Shown: positions 26,276-35,784 of the stretch, piece by piece
How positions within the stretch are numbered: the stretch's first letter is position 1
Layout: the number at the start of each line of letters is the position of its first letter
Origin: Lacinutrix himadriensis
GTDB taxonomy: Bacteria > Bacteroidota > Bacteroidia > Flavobacteriales > Flavobacteriaceae
Assembly (NCBI RefSeq): GCF_001418105.1
Contig: NZ_LIQI01000019.1
Span: 62,001 to 126,000, forward strand
Direction of reading: 5' to 3'
DNA length: 64,000 nt
Position numbers and translations under genes: made by a program
The notes under the pieces: model-generated
What the model was told of the DNA's origin: nothing
Database searches by the model: none
Seen by the model: the letters and a program-made list of their open reading frames with translations, nothing else

Positions 26276-27226
26276 CTATTTCGCCAAATACGCTAAAACG
26301 TTTTTCTCAATACGTTCATCAATATTAGAAACATCTGCTTTTACAAACGTCTCTCCCATGATTTTTTCATAAAGCTCGATATATCTTTCGGAAACGGTTT
26401 CTATGTATTCGTCAGACATAACAGGAACAGTTTGTCCTTCTAAGCCTTGAAAGTCGTTTGCAATTAACCACTGACGCACAAACTCTTTAGACAATTGTTT
26501 TTGTGCTTCGCCAGTATCTTGACGTTCTTGATAACCATCTGCATAAAAATAACGCGAAGAATCTGGTGTATGAATCTCATCAATTAAAACGATTTTCCCG
26601 TCTTTCGTTTTACCAAATTCGTATTTCGTATCTACTAAAATTAATCCGCGAGATGCTGCTATTTCTGTTCCTCGTTGAAAAAGTTTTCTGGTATAATCTT
26701 CTAAGATGATATAATCTGCTTCGGTAACAATTCCTTTTGCAAGAATGTCTTCACGAGAAATATCTTCGTCATGATCTCCCATTTCTGCTTTTGTTGCAGG
26801 TGTAATAATTGGCGTAGGAAACTTATCGTTTTCTTTCATTCCTTCTGGCATTGCAACACCACAAAGCATGCGTTTTCCATCTTTATATTCTCTTGCTGCG
26901 TGACCAGACATATACCCACGAATTACCATTTCTACTTTAAAAGGTTCACATAAATGTCCGACAGCCACATTAGGATCTGGCGTTGCAGTTAACCAATTTG
27001 GTACTACATCTTCGGTAGCTTTCATCATGCTGGTTGCTATCTGGTTTAGTATTTGTCCTTTGTACGGAATTCCTTTTGGCATCACCACATCGAAAGCAGA
27101 GAGTCTGTCTGTTGCAATCATGACTAATTCTTGGTCATTGATGTTATAAACAGCTCTTACTTTTCCTTTGTAAAGACTTTTTTGGTTTGGAAAATTGAAG
27201 TTGGTATCTGTAATTGTATTACTCAT
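26276..27226 (-). CDS. purC: Phosphoribosylaminoimidazole-succinocarboxamide synthase
   Basis: 316 residues, the longer SAICAR-synthetase type. It joins CAIR and aspartate with ATP in purine synthesis. Signatures [39 protein letters not shown] and [11 protein letters not shown] are all present, as is the DSSRYF motif. Monocistronic, with repeats upstream. Confidence 0.95.
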   Translation of the reverse strand: MSNTITDTNFNFPNQKSLYKGKVRAVYNINDQELVMIATDRLSAFDVVMPKGIPYKGQILNQIATSMMKATEDVVPNWLTATPDPNVAVGHLCEPFKVEMVIRGYMSGHAAREYKDGKRMLCGVAMPEGMKENDKFPTPIITPATKAEMGDHDEDISREDILAKGIVTEADYIILEDYTRKLFQRGTEIAASRGLILVDTKYEFGKTKDGKIVLIDEIHTPDSSRYFYADGYQERQDTGEAQKQLSKEFVRQWLIANDFQGLEGQTVPVMSDEYIETVSERYIELYEKIMGETFVKADVSNIDERIEKNVLAYLAK

Positions 27227-27251
27227 TTTTTTTGCTTTATTTGAGATGCTT

Positions 27252-27290
27252 CACTTCGACTGCGCTCTGTACAGGCTAGCTCCGCATGAC
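27252..27290. repeat. Dispersed repeat CACTTCGACTGCGCTC
   Basis: CTTCGACTGCGCTC here matches 42310-42324, where it continues as AGTGTGAC and forms a small hairpin. A variant lies near 37841-37861. Such short elements recur between genes in Flavobacteriaceae. Confidence 0.55.
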
Positions 27291-27384
27291 ATATAACTAT
27301 TAGTTGTGTTACTTATTCCTTTTTATAAATTATGGGTTCTGAATTTTAGTACAGAATGACAAAATTAACTTTTTAGTTTCGATT

Positions 27385-27502
27385 TCTAGCCCTGATTGCA
27401 GCGGCATCCTTTTTACGTCAGTTCGAGTGGATTTGCTTTTTTGCAAATTTGTATCGAGAACAAGTAAAAAGATATAGCGGAAAGCAGGTTCCTGGCTTCT
27501 AA
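27385..27502. repeat. Nested imperfect hairpin element downstream of phoH
   Basis: The outer arms CCTGATTGCAGCGGCATCC.. and ..GATATAGCGGAAAGCAGG pair imperfectly; the inner part CAGTTCGAGTGGATTTGC pairs with GCAAATTTGTATCGAGAA. It begins just downstream of the phoH stop (27508). I recognise both arms as common flavobacterial intergenic repeat types. Confidence 0.55.
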
Positions 27503-27507
27503 AAAAA

Positions 27508-28464
27508 TTAACCGTCTAGATTTTCAATATTTCGATATGCGGCGATGACTTTCTTCACTAATTTATGACGAACAACGTCTTTATCGTCTAAGAAAACCAT
27601 GCCAATACCTTCAATATCTTTTAAAACCAATAGCGCTTCTTTTAGTCCGGAAACCGTACGACGCGGTAGATCTATTTGTCCGGGATCACCAGTTAAAAGG
27701 AACTTTGCGTTTTTTCCCATACGGGTTAAAAACATTTTCATTTGTGCGTGTGTGGTGTTTTGGCCTTCGTCTAAAATAACAAATGCGTTATCTAAAGTTC
27801 GTCCGCGCATAAACGCCAAAGGTGCAATTTGAATGGTTCCGTTTTCTATATAATGCGCCAATTTTTCTGGAGCAATCATATCGCGTAACGCATCATATAA
27901 AGGTTGCATGTACGGATCTAATTTTTCTTTTAAATCTCCCGGAAGAAATCCTAAATTTTCACCAGCTTCTACTGCAGGACGTGTTAAAATAATGCGTCGT
28001 ACCTCTTTATTCTTCAATGCTTTTACTGCTAACGCAACACCTGTATATGTTTTCCCTGTTCCTGCTGGACCGATGGCAAAAACCATATCGTTTTTACGCA
28101 TAAGCTCCACCATTTTACGTTGGTTTGCCGTTTGCGCTTTAATAATTTTACCGTTAACACCGTGTACTATAGCTTCTCCACTTTTCGCGGTTGTAGCATA
28201 ATCATCACTAGTATTACTAGTTAAAACACGCTCTATAACGTTCTCATCTAGCTTGTTATACTTAGCGAAATGTTTAATCAACATGTTGATTCGCCTATGG
28301 AATTCATCTAAAAGCTCTTCTTCTCCGTAAGCCTTAATTTCATTGCCTCTAGCAACAATTTTTAATTTTGGAAAGTATGTTTTTAATAACTTAATATTTT
28401 CGTTTCCAGATCCAAAAAATTCTTTTGGTGTAATTTCTTCAAGTTCAATTATTAATTCGTTCAA
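27508..28464 (-). CDS. PhoH-family ATPase/RNA-processing protein
   Basis: 318 residues. A short N-terminal KH-like region (1-90) is followed by the PhoH helicase-like domain with Walker A GPAGTGKTYTGVALA, RPAVEAGENLGFLPGDL and Walker B VILDEGQNTT. This is the PhoL/YbeZ type, linked in other bacteria to ribosome assembly and RNA turnover with YbeY. No ybeY is visible next to it. Divergent from the SAM hydrolase gene. Confidence 0.9.
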   Translation of the reverse strand: MNELIIELEEITPKEFFGSGNENIKLLKTYFPKLKIVARGNEIKAYGEEELLDEFHRRINMLIKHFAKYNKLDENVIERVLTSNTSDDYATTAKSGEAIVHGVNGKIIKAQTANQRKMVELMRKNDMVFAIGPAGTGKTYTGVALAVKALKNKEVRRIILTRPAVEAGENLGFLPGDLKEKLDPYMQPLYDALRDMIAPEKLAHYIENGTIQIAPLAFMRGRTLDNAFVILDEGQNTTHAQMKMFLTRMGKNAKFLLTGDPGQIDLPRRTVSGLKEALLVLKDIEGIGMVFLDDKDVVRHKLVKKVIAAYRNIENLDG

Positions 28465-28587
28465 AAGCGTATCGATTTAATTATATTAATCTGTTCCATT
28501 TTATTAGATTTGTTATCCAATTAGAAAGCTAAACAAACTTAAACAATTTTAAGGTGTGTTATGTTAAAAAAATATCAACAATAATTC

Positions 28588-29424
28588 ATGGCAATAATAA
28601 CATTAACGACTGACTTTGGTGAGAAAGATCACTTTGCTGGTGCGATAAAAGGAGCTATTTATAGTGAAATTCCTGATGTTAAAATTGTTGATATCTCGCA
28701 TTCTGTGTCGCCATTTAATATACCAGAAGCGGCATATATTATTCAAAATGCGTATAGTAGTTTCCCTAAAGGAACCATACATTTAATTGGTATTGATGCA
28801 GAAATAAATCCGGAAAACAAACACATCGCTGTAAAGTTAGATGGTCATTATTTTATTTGTGCCAATAATGGTATTATGAGTATGATTTGTGCCGAAATTG
28901 CGCCAGAGAAAATTGTAGAAATTAATATTCACGATAAAATAGTTACCAGCTTTCCCGTTTTAGATGTGTTTGTAAAAGTAGCATCACACATGGCTCGAGG
29001 TGGAACTCTAGAAGTTATAGGAAAAGCAATAACCGATATAAAACCGACAAACAATATACATCCTTTTGTAAACGATGAAAAAACGCAAATTATAGGAAGC
29101 ATTATTTATATTGATAATTATGGTAATGTGGTTACTAATATTAGAAAATCTTTTTTTGAAGAAATTCAGAAAGGTCGTGATTTTGAAATATCTGCTAGAA
29201 ATTACAAGTTTAAAACCATCCACAAAAAGTATAGTGATATTATAGATTTCGATATTCCGGAAGAAAAAAGACATGATGAAGGACGCGGTGTTGTGGTCTT
29301 TAACTCTTCTAACTATTTAGAAATTGCACTCTATAAAAGTAACACAAGCACCGTTGGTAGTGCTTCTACATTAATGGGTTTACAACTTAGAGATACAGTA
29401 ACTATTAATATTAATAAAGTATAA
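28588..29424 (+). CDS. SAM hydroxide adenosyltransferase / SAM hydrolase (DUF62)
   Basis: 278 residues. N-terminal TTDFGEKDHFAGAIKGAI with catalytic Asp9, then HLIGIDAEIN and the C-terminal YIDNYGNVVTNI. The family splits S-adenosylmethionine into adenosine and methionine using water or hydroxide. Role in the cell is not established. Followed by the small monooxygenase-fold gene 135 bp on. Confidence 0.88.
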   Translation: MAIITLTTDFGEKDHFAGAIKGAIYSEIPDVKIVDISHSVSPFNIPEAAYIIQNAYSSFPKGTIHLIGIDAEINPENKHIAVKLDGHYFICANNGIMSMICAEIAPEKIVEINIHDKIVTSFPVLDVFVKVASHMARGGTLEVIGKAITDIKPTNNIHPFVNDEKTQIIGSIIYIDNYGNVVTNIRKSFFEEIQKGRDFEISARNYKFKTIHKKYSDIIDFDIPEEKRHDEGRGVVVFNSSNYLEIALYKSNTSTVGSASTLMGLQLRDTVTININKV

Positions 29425-29520
29425 AATTTAGTTTGCAGTCGCAGTATATAGTCATCGTTTGAAGCGTAAAGCAAATAAATAATAGAAAATTAGTTTTGAA
29501 CTAGAGAAATTCACTTTGAA

Positions 29521-29555
29521 ACTTTTAACTTTTAACTTTTAACTTTTAACTTTTA
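29521..29555 (+). repeat. Five tandem copies of the heptamer ACTTTTA before a start codon
   Basis: Five perfect ACTTTTA units end 4 bp before the ATG at 29560. Tandem heptamers there can change leader length by slippage. Similar TTTTAAC runs are seen in other flavobacteria. Confidence 0.9.
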
Positions 29556-29559
29556 AAAA

Positions 29560-29856
29560 ATGTTTGTTCGAATTGTAAAAATGAGTTTTGATCCTTCTAA
29601 AATTGAAGAATTTTTAGAAAACTTTAATGAAAAGAAAGAATCTATACGAAACTTTGATGGTTGTCGTTTCTTAGAGTTATACCGAGATAAAACAAATCCG
29701 AATATATTTTTCACCTATAGTTATTGGGAAGCGGAAGCCGATTTAGAAAACTACAGACACTCCGATTTATTTAAAGGTATCTGGGCGAAAACAAAACCAT
29801 TATTTAATGGAAAACCAGAAGCTTGGAGTGTGGATAAAGTCGCTTCTCTGGAGTAA
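29560..29856 (+). CDS. Antibiotic biosynthesis monooxygenase (ABM) fold protein
   Basis: 98 residues, dimeric ferredoxin-like fold with the family features FVRIVKM at the start, GCRFLELYRD and FFTYSYWEAEADLENYRHS. ABM-domain proteins include quinol monooxygenases and many of unknown role. Start directly follows the heptamer repeat. Next gene begins 76 bp on. Confidence 0.85.
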   Translation: MFVRIVKMSFDPSKIEEFLENFNEKKESIRNFDGCRFLELYRDKTNPNIFFTYSYWEAEADLENYRHSDLFKGIWAKTKPLFNGKPEAWSVDKVASLE

Positions 29857-29932
29857 GCAGTGTTCCGTAAGTGAAAAATCAATATTGTTACCAAAACAAA
29901 TAAACGCATCAACAAAAACAAATAAACAAAGC

Positions 29933-31144
29933 ATGTTAAAAAGAATATTTATTTTAACCCTAACCATCTGCTTAGTTGCTTGTAAAAAAGAAACACCAAT
30001 TGCCAAAATTGGAGAGCAAGTTCCTGATTACACATTTAAAAACGTTTTAAACAGTGTGGATAATGAGGTTACCATTCAAGATTTAAAAGGGAAAGTAGTA
30101 ATCCTAGAGTTTTGGGCAACTTGGTGCGGACCTTGCATTCCTGCAATGAAAAAACTAGATAGCCTTAAAACCGAATTTAAAGACCAAATGGAAGTAATTA
30201 CTATTTCCAACGAAAATAGCGAACGATTAGAAAAATTCATTAAAAGTACAAATACGAAACTACGAATTGTTTCAGATACCATTCATCAAAATAATTTTAA
30301 GTACAAAATAATTCCGCATTCTATAATCATTGATAAAAAAGGTATTGTTAGAGCAATTACAAGTCCAGAAAATATAAATAAAGAAGTTTTAACAGACCTT
30401 ATTGTTAATGATAAAATTAGTTTGAAAGTTAAAGACGACTATTACATTGATCCAAATTTAGAAGTAAAAACAATAAAATCAATTTCTAATTCAAATTACA
30501 GAATAGAATTAAAAACTTTTGACCAAGACAAAAGAGGAGGTTCCCAAATTTTAAAAGATATAGATGGGAATATTAATGGTGTCGAAATATGGAATAGTAC
30601 CATTCCTAGATTATACCAAACACTTTTCGATATATCATCGCCAAGTAGAATGGTTTTTAAAGACAGTTTAAGCGAAGCCGATTTCCCGTATGATGAAGCA
30701 CATAAATACAATATGCTTATTGAAGCTTCCTCAAAATATCAAGATAAATGGAAACAAACTGGAATTGATTTTCTGAACCAGCAATTAGGCATAAATGCAC
30801 AAATGGGAATAGATACTCTTGCCTGTTACGTCTTAAAAAACATAGATAATAGTATTCAAGAATCTTCAGCAAAAGAAACAGAATTCATGTTTATGGGACC
30901 AATTCTTAAAACTAAAAAGATTAAAATTTCTAAACTTATAGATTATATAGAAAATTTCAATAAGCTCCCTGTTATTGACCAAACGGGATTAACTGGAGAA
31001 TATGATATTGATTTAGATTGGGATTTATCTAATACAGAAACATTTCATGAGGCATTAAAAAAATACGGATTAAAACTTGAAAAATCGGATGAAAAATTAC
31101 CTGTAAAGGTGATGGAGATTTACAAGAAAAAAACCAAATTATAA
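29933..31144 (+). CDS. Lipoprotein with TlpA thioredoxin domain and DUF3738 domain
   Basis: 403 residues from the ATG at 29933, which gives a clean lipoprotein signal (LVAC, lipid on C17); an upstream in-frame ATG at 29807 lies in the preceding gene and is unlikely. Residues about 20-150 are a TlpA/AhpC-TSA thioredoxin fold with the redox motif WCGPC. Residues about 170-403 resemble DUF3738, including PVIDQTGLTGEYDIDLDW and a final LKLEKSDEKLPVKVMEI. It likely acts as a periplasm-facing thiol reductase or maturation factor. The fusion is unusual. Confidence 0.8.
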   Translation: MLKRIFILTLTICLVACKKETPIAKIGEQVPDYTFKNVLNSVDNEVTIQDLKGKVVILEFWATWCGPCIPAMKKLDSLKTEFKDQMEVITISNENSERLEKFIKSTNTKLRIVSDTIHQNNFKYKIIPHSIIIDKKGIVRAITSPENINKEVLTDLIVNDKISLKVKDDYYIDPNLEVKTIKSISNSNYRIELKTFDQDKRGGSQILKDIDGNINGVEIWNSTIPRLYQTLFDISSPSRMVFKDSLSEADFPYDEAHKYNMLIEASSKYQDKWKQTGIDFLNQQLGINAQMGIDTLACYVLKNIDNSIQESSAKETEFMFMGPILKTKKIKISKLIDYIENFNKLPVIDQTGLTGEYDIDLDWDLSNTETFHEALKKYGLKLEKSDEKLPVKVMEIYKKKTKL

Positions 31145-31246
31145 AACATTCCTTGCTATCCAAGCGGGACATTTTTTTAAATTGAAATAAAAAAGAAATT
31201 AATTACCAAGTCGCTATTCGACTCGTAATGAAAGAATATATATTAT

Positions 31247-33637
31247 ATGTTTGCTATACTTAAAAAAGAAATCAACTCCTTCTTCGCTTCCCCAATAGGT
31301 TATTTGGTGATTGCTATATTTTTATTGCTAAACGGGTTATTCCTTTGGTTATTTAAAGGAGAATTCAATATTCTAGATAATGGCTTTGCCGATTTATCTT
31401 CCTTCTTTTTATTAGCACCTTGGATTCTTATTTTCCTAATTCCCGCAGTAACCATGCGCAGTTTTAGTGACGAGAAAAAACAAGGAACACTAGAACTTTT
31501 ACTTACCAAACCTATTAGTAAATTACACATTGTACTTGGTAAATATTTTGGTGCATTGGTATTAATTTTAATTGCGCTTTTACCAACATTACTTTATGTA
31601 TATACGGTAAACCAACTTGGTAATCCGCAAGGAAACCTAGATGTTGGTAGCACACTTGGCTCCTATTTTGGCTTACTATTTCTAGTCGCAGCGTATACTG
31701 CAATTGGTTTATTTGCTTCTAGTATTACCGATAATCAAATTGTTGCATTTATTACTTCGGTATTTTTATGCTTCCTTTTTTATATTGGTTTTCAAGGTAT
31801 TGCCGACTATATGTCTAGCACTTTTGTAGAGCTATTAGGAATGAGTGCACACTATAAAAGCATGAGTCGTGGTGTTTTAGATACTCGAGATATTGTTTAC
31901 TTTTTAAGTGTCACTGTTTTATTTATTTTCTTCACCTCTAGAAAAATTCAAACAAAACCATTTGTCAAAAAAGACTATGCAATCTTTCTATTATTGCCTT
32001 TAGGTCTTTTGGTTTTCAATATATTTTCAGCGAAAAGCGGATTATACCAACGCTATGATTTAACGCAAGACAAACGCTATACCATTAGTGATGCTGCTTT
32101 ACAGATTATAGATAAGGTAGAGTCGCCAATTTTAGTAGATGTCTTTTTAGAAGGCGAAGATTTTCCTACGGAATTTAGACGACTTAAAAACGAAACGAAA
32201 CAACTACTAGAAGAATTTGAAGCACAAAATGCGAACATCAAATTTCATTTCATTAATCCGATTGCAGACGAAGCAACTCGGGAACGCAGCATGCAACAGT
32301 TAAACGATCGCGGTTTAATCCCAATGCAATTAACCGTTCAAGAAAGCGGTAAGTCTAGCCAAGCAGTAATATTCCCTTGGGCTTTAGCGAGTCATAATGG
32401 AGAAACGGTTAAAATCCCGTTAGTAAAAACGAAGATTGGAGCGACACAACAAGAATTAGTAACCAACTCCGTACAGCATTTAGAATATGCTTTTGCCGAT
32501 GGATTTAGCAAATTAGTAAATCCGAAAAAACGCAAAGTAGCCATACTTAGAGGAAACAATCAATTAGAAGACAAATACATTTTCGATTTTGTAAAAACGA
32601 TTGGCGACTACTATTTTATTGCTCCTTTTACTTTAGATAGCGTTGCAACCAATCCGCAAAAAACATCCAAAGCGTTAAATGCATTCGATTTAATTATTTC
32701 GGCAAAACCAACAGAAGCATTCACTGAAAAAGAAAAACTAGTCTTAGATCAATTTACTATGAAAGGCGGAAAAAGTCTTTGGTTAGTAGATGCTGTAGCG
32801 ATAGAAAAAGACAGCTTGTATAACCCAACAGGAAAAGGTGTTGCAACTGCTAGAAATTTAAATCTTACCGATTTCTTTTTTAAGTACGGTGTTCGTATTA
32901 ATCCATCTTTGGTAAACGACCTCTACTCTGCTCCAATCACTTTAGCTTCTGGAGAAGGTAGTCAATCGCAATTTCAGCAACTTCCTTGGTACTATTCGCC
33001 ATTAGTAAATGCAGAAAATAAGCATGCAATTACCAATAATTTAAATTTGGTAAAGTTTGATTTTTCCAATCCAATAGACACCTTAAAAAACAATATTGAT
33101 AAAACTATTCTGTTAAAAAGTTCAGGACTAACTAAGCTAGACGGTACACCACGAGAGGTTAGTTTAGAAATGACGCAGAAAGAGCCAGACCCAAAACAAT
33201 ATAATAAAGGCAGTCAGAATCTTGCGGTATTGTTAGAAGGAGAATTTACTTCGGTATACAACAATAGAATAAAACCATTTGCTTTAGAAAACGAATTAAA
33301 TACGAGCGTACCTACCAAAATGATTGTCATTGCAGATGGGGATATTATTAAAAATGATATGGGTAGAAACGGACCAGAAGAACTTGGTTTTGATAAATGG
33401 ACTGGACAAACCTACGGAAACAAAGAATTCCTACTAAACGCCGTAAACTACCTTTTGGATGACAATGGACTTATAAACATTCGAACTAAAGAAATTGCGG
33501 TAGCCTTTTTAGATCCTAAAAAAGTAGCAACTGAAAAAGCAAAATGGCAAATAGTAAATATTCTGTTACCATTAGTTTTATTAGGTGTTTTCGGATTTAT
33601 TTTTAATTTCTTCCGAAGAAAAAAGTATGCGAAATAG
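31247..33637 (+). CDS. Fused GldF-GldG gliding-motility ABC permease component
   Basis: 796 residues. Residues 1-235 match GldF (six membrane helices, ABC-2 type, FSDEKKQGTLELLLTKPIS). Residues about 243-796 match GldG: one helix, a large extracytoplasmic domain (RYDLTQDKRYTIS, VFLEGEDFPTEFRRLKNET, NDLYSAPITLASG) and a C-terminal helix with FFRRKKYAK. In Flavobacterium johnsoniae gldF and gldG are separate genes of about 241 and 560 codons. Here there is no stop at the junction (about residue 240). dnaN follows, the usual neighbour. The partner ATPase GldA is not in the window. Confidence 0.85.
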   Translation: MFAILKKEINSFFASPIGYLVIAIFLLLNGLFLWLFKGEFNILDNGFADLSSFFLLAPWILIFLIPAVTMRSFSDEKKQGTLELLLTKPISKLHIVLGKYFGALVLILIALLPTLLYVYTVNQLGNPQGNLDVGSTLGSYFGLLFLVAAYTAIGLFASSITDNQIVAFITSVFLCFLFYIGFQGIADYMSSTFVELLGMSAHYKSMSRGVLDTRDIVYFLSVTVLFIFFTSRKIQTKPFVKKDYAIFLLLPLGLLVFNIFSAKSGLYQRYDLTQDKRYTISDAALQIIDKVESPILVDVFLEGEDFPTEFRRLKNETKQLLEEFEAQNANIKFHFINPIADEATRERSMQQLNDRGLIPMQLTVQESGKSSQAVIFPWALASHNGETVKIPLVKTKIGATQQELVTNSVQHLEYAFADGFSKLVNPKKRKVAILRGNNQLEDKYIFDFVKTIGDYYFIAPFTLDSVATNPQKTSKALNAFDLIISAKPTEAFTEKEKLVLDQFTMKGGKSLWLVDAVAIEKDSLYNPTGKGVATARNLNLTDFFFKYGVRINPSLVNDLYSAPITLASGEGSQSQFQQLPWYYSPLVNAENKHAITNNLNLVKFDFSNPIDTLKNNIDKTILLKSSGLTKLDGTPREVSLEMTQKEPDPKQYNKGSQNLAVLLEGEFTSVYNNRIKPFALENELNTSVPTKMIVIADGDIIKNDMGRNGPEELGFDKWTGQTYGNKEFLLNAVNYLLDDNGLINIRTKEIAVAFLDPKKVATEKAKWQIVNILLPLVLLGVFGFIFNFFRRKKYAK

Positions 33638-33719
33638 TATCTAGAAAACAATAAAAAGTTCCCTGCCTTTGCAGGAATAAATGTTAATAAGTTTGTTTCC
33701 ATTTTCACTAGCTTTAGAA

Positions 33720-33727
33720 TATATTTG
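33720..33727 (+). promoter_or_regulatory. Possible -7 box of the dnaN promoter
   Basis: TATATTTG matches TAnnTTTG, 39 bp before the dnaN start. A TTG at 33693-33695 is 24 bp upstream, slightly more than usual. Confidence 0.4.
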
Positions 33728-33766
33728 TATCTATTCAATATTGAAACGAATTAACGTATTATATAC

Positions 33767-34885
33767 ATGAAATTTATAGTATCAAGTACCTATTTACTAA
33801 AACAATTACAAGTTCTTGGAGGTGTAATTAACAGCTCGAACACTTTACCGATTTTAGATAATTTTCTATTCGAATTAAATCATAACGAACTTACAGTTTC
33901 TGCAAGTGATTTAGAAACTACCATGTCTTCTAAACTAGATGTAGAAAGTGATAATGAAGGTAGCGTTGCAGTTCCTGCTCGATTACTTTTAGACACTTTA
34001 AAGACTTTTCCAGAGCAACCGTTAACTTTTGTTGTAGAAGAAAATAACACGATAGAAATTAGCTCTAACCATGGTAAGTATGCATTAGCATATGCAGATG
34101 GTGCTGAGTTTCCAAAAGCTGTAGCATTAGAAAATCCTAGTTCGACAACTATTTCTGGAGATATTTTAGCAACAGCAATTAGCAAAACTATTTTTGCTGC
34201 TGGAAACGATGATTTACGTCCGGTAATGAGTGGTGTATTTTTTCAGTTCTCTACAGAAGGTTTAACCTTTGTTGCAACAGACGCACACAAACTAGTAAAA
34301 TACACTCGTGAAGATGTAAAAGCTAGCCAAGTTGCCGAATTCATTATGCCTAAAAAACCTTTAAATCTTTTAAAAGGAATTTTAGCTGCTAGTGATGATG
34401 CTGTAACTATTGAATACAACGATTCTAATGCGAAGTTTACTTTTGAAAACACCGAATTAGTTTGTAGATTAATTGATGGAAAATATCCTAACTACGAAGC
34501 GGTAATTCCAAAAGAGAATCCGAATAAATTAAGTATTGACAGAACACAATTTTTAAACTCTGTGCGTCGTGTTAGTATTTTCTCTAACAAAACAACACAT
34601 CAAATACGTTTAAAAATCGCTGGAGCAGAACTTAATATTTCTGCTGAAGATATCGATTACTCTAACAAAGCAGAAGAGCGTTTAACTTGTGATTACCAAG
34701 GGGACGATATGCAAATTGGTTTTAACTCTCGTTTTTTAACAGAAATGTTGAACAACCTAACTTCTGGTGAAGTACAATTAGAAATGAGTTTACCAAACAG
34801 AGCTGGAATTTTAACTCCTGTGGATGGATTAGATGAAGGAGAACAAGTTACTATGTTAGTAATGCCGGTGATGTTAAATAGCTAG
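33767..34885 (+). CDS. dnaN: DNA polymerase III beta subunit (sliding clamp)
   Basis: 372 residues, normal length. Three repeated clamp domains; recognisable KFIVSSTYLLKQLQVLGGVI at the start, the internal RPVMSGVFF and the C-terminal LVMPVMLNS. It tethers the replicative polymerase to DNA. Downstream of gldFG, which is the usual flavobacterial order and not next to dnaA. Ends at a strong terminator. Confidence 0.96.
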   Translation: MKFIVSSTYLLKQLQVLGGVINSSNTLPILDNFLFELNHNELTVSASDLETTMSSKLDVESDNEGSVAVPARLLLDTLKTFPEQPLTFVVEENNTIEISSNHGKYALAYADGAEFPKAVALENPSSTTISGDILATAISKTIFAAGNDDLRPVMSGVFFQFSTEGLTFVATDAHKLVKYTREDVKASQVAEFIMPKKPLNLLKGILAASDDAVTIEYNDSNAKFTFENTELVCRLIDGKYPNYEAVIPKENPNKLSIDRTQFLNSVRRVSIFSNKTTHQIRLKIAGAELNISAEDIDYSNKAEERLTCDYQGDDMQIGFNSRFLTEMLNNLTSGEVQLEMSLPNRAGILTPVDGLDEGEQVTMLVMPVMLNS

Positions 34886-34943
34886 TAAATTCCTGCGAAG
34901 GCAAGAATCTATTTATAAAGAACACAAAATATATTATTAAACT

Positions 34944-34973
34944 AAAGCGCATTCTTAGGATGCGCTTTTTTTG
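34944..34973 (+). terminator. Rho-independent terminator after dnaN
   Basis: AAAGCGCAT pairs with ATGCGCTTT around TCTTAGG, followed by seven T. Confidence 0.9.
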
Positions 34974-35106
34974 TTTATTACATTATTATCCAGTTACTAT
35001 TTTAATATTGTGCTCTTTTTATTACTTTTACGCGTACCAATAACCTCATAATGATTCCCTTAAATCTAGTGATTGGTATTTTATTAAATTAATTAATCCA
35101 ACAATA

Positions 35107-35451
35107 ATGAAAAGTAGAATACATCTATTCTTACTGGTGATACTTTGCGCTTTACAGTTCTCTTGTAAAGATAGCAGCAATGCCTTAATTGGAGAATGGT
35201 TACGCCATGATTTTAAGGCCAATTCTGAATACAAATTAACTTTTGAGGAAAACAATACTGGATACATAGTAGATCAACAAACTACGGGACAAGGTGTTAT
35301 TTCTAATATTATCTCTATAGACTGGAAAGTCAATAAGGATAAATTAACCATAACTCAAAATGACAAAGACATAGTCACCACTTTTGAGTTTACCTCGAAT
35401 GGTAATCTATTATTGGTAGATTTTTCAGCATTCGATTTTATAAAGCAATAA
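35107..35451 (+). CDS. Small lipoprotein with lipocalin-like fold
   Basis: 114 residues. A lipoprotein signal ends in QFSC (lipid on Cys20), followed by LIGEWLRHDF and beta-rich sequence typical of lipocalin-like or DUF5004-type proteins. Function unknown. Monocistronic and closed by a terminator. Confidence 0.7.
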   Translation: MKSRIHLFLLVILCALQFSCKDSSNALIGEWLRHDFKANSEYKLTFEENNTGYIVDQQTTGQGVISNIISIDWKVNKDKLTITQNDKDIVTTFEFTSNGNLLLVDFSAFDFIKQ

Positions 35452-35475
35452 TTTCTTTAAGACATTTTTAAAACA

Positions 35476-35508
35476 AAAAACGCAACCTCTTCAGGTTGCG
35501 TTTTCTTT
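35476..35508. terminator. Bidirectional terminator
   Basis: Stem AACGCAACCT / AGGTTGCGTT with a CTTC loop and flanking A and T runs, between the converging genes ending at 35451 and 35553. The stem is nearly the same as the terminator at 6536-6566. Confidence 0.88.
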
Positions 35509-35552
35509 ATCTAAGTAATTAACTAACTAATAAAATTAAAAGATAAAGGTAT

Positions 35553-35780
35553 TTATTTTGATGTTTTATTTTCTTCTATATTTGTTTTTTCAAGTATTAG
35601 GCTTCCGTAAATAATGGCTATTACAAGACCTAAAATCATTCCTATAATTATTCCGTAACTAACCCAAGTGGAAACATCGTTCTTTATACTTCCTATCACC
35701 GAACCTATAGTTACTCCAAAAGAAGAACCTAACCCAATTCCTAGTCCAATATATTTTGTGAACTTGCTTTCCTTTTTCAT
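35553..35780 (-). CDS. Small glycine-rich two-helix membrane protein
   Basis: 75 residues from ATG 35778-35780, just after the upstream gene's stop at 35785. Helix 1 (GLGIGLGSSFGVTIGSVIGSI) is glycine rich, helix 2 (YGIIIGMILGLVIAIIYG) follows a short loop. Family not recognised. Co-transcribed with the DUF4870 gene. Confidence 0.6.
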   Translation of the reverse strand: MKKESKFTKYIGLGIGLGSSFGVTIGSVIGSIKNDVSTWVSYGIIIGMILGLVIAIIYGSLILEKTNIEENKTSK

Positions 35781-35784
35781 ATTC

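Noticed and set aside
29521-29555. CRISPR-like or minisatellite array
   Set aside because: Seven-base perfect units without spacers; a simple tandem repeat.
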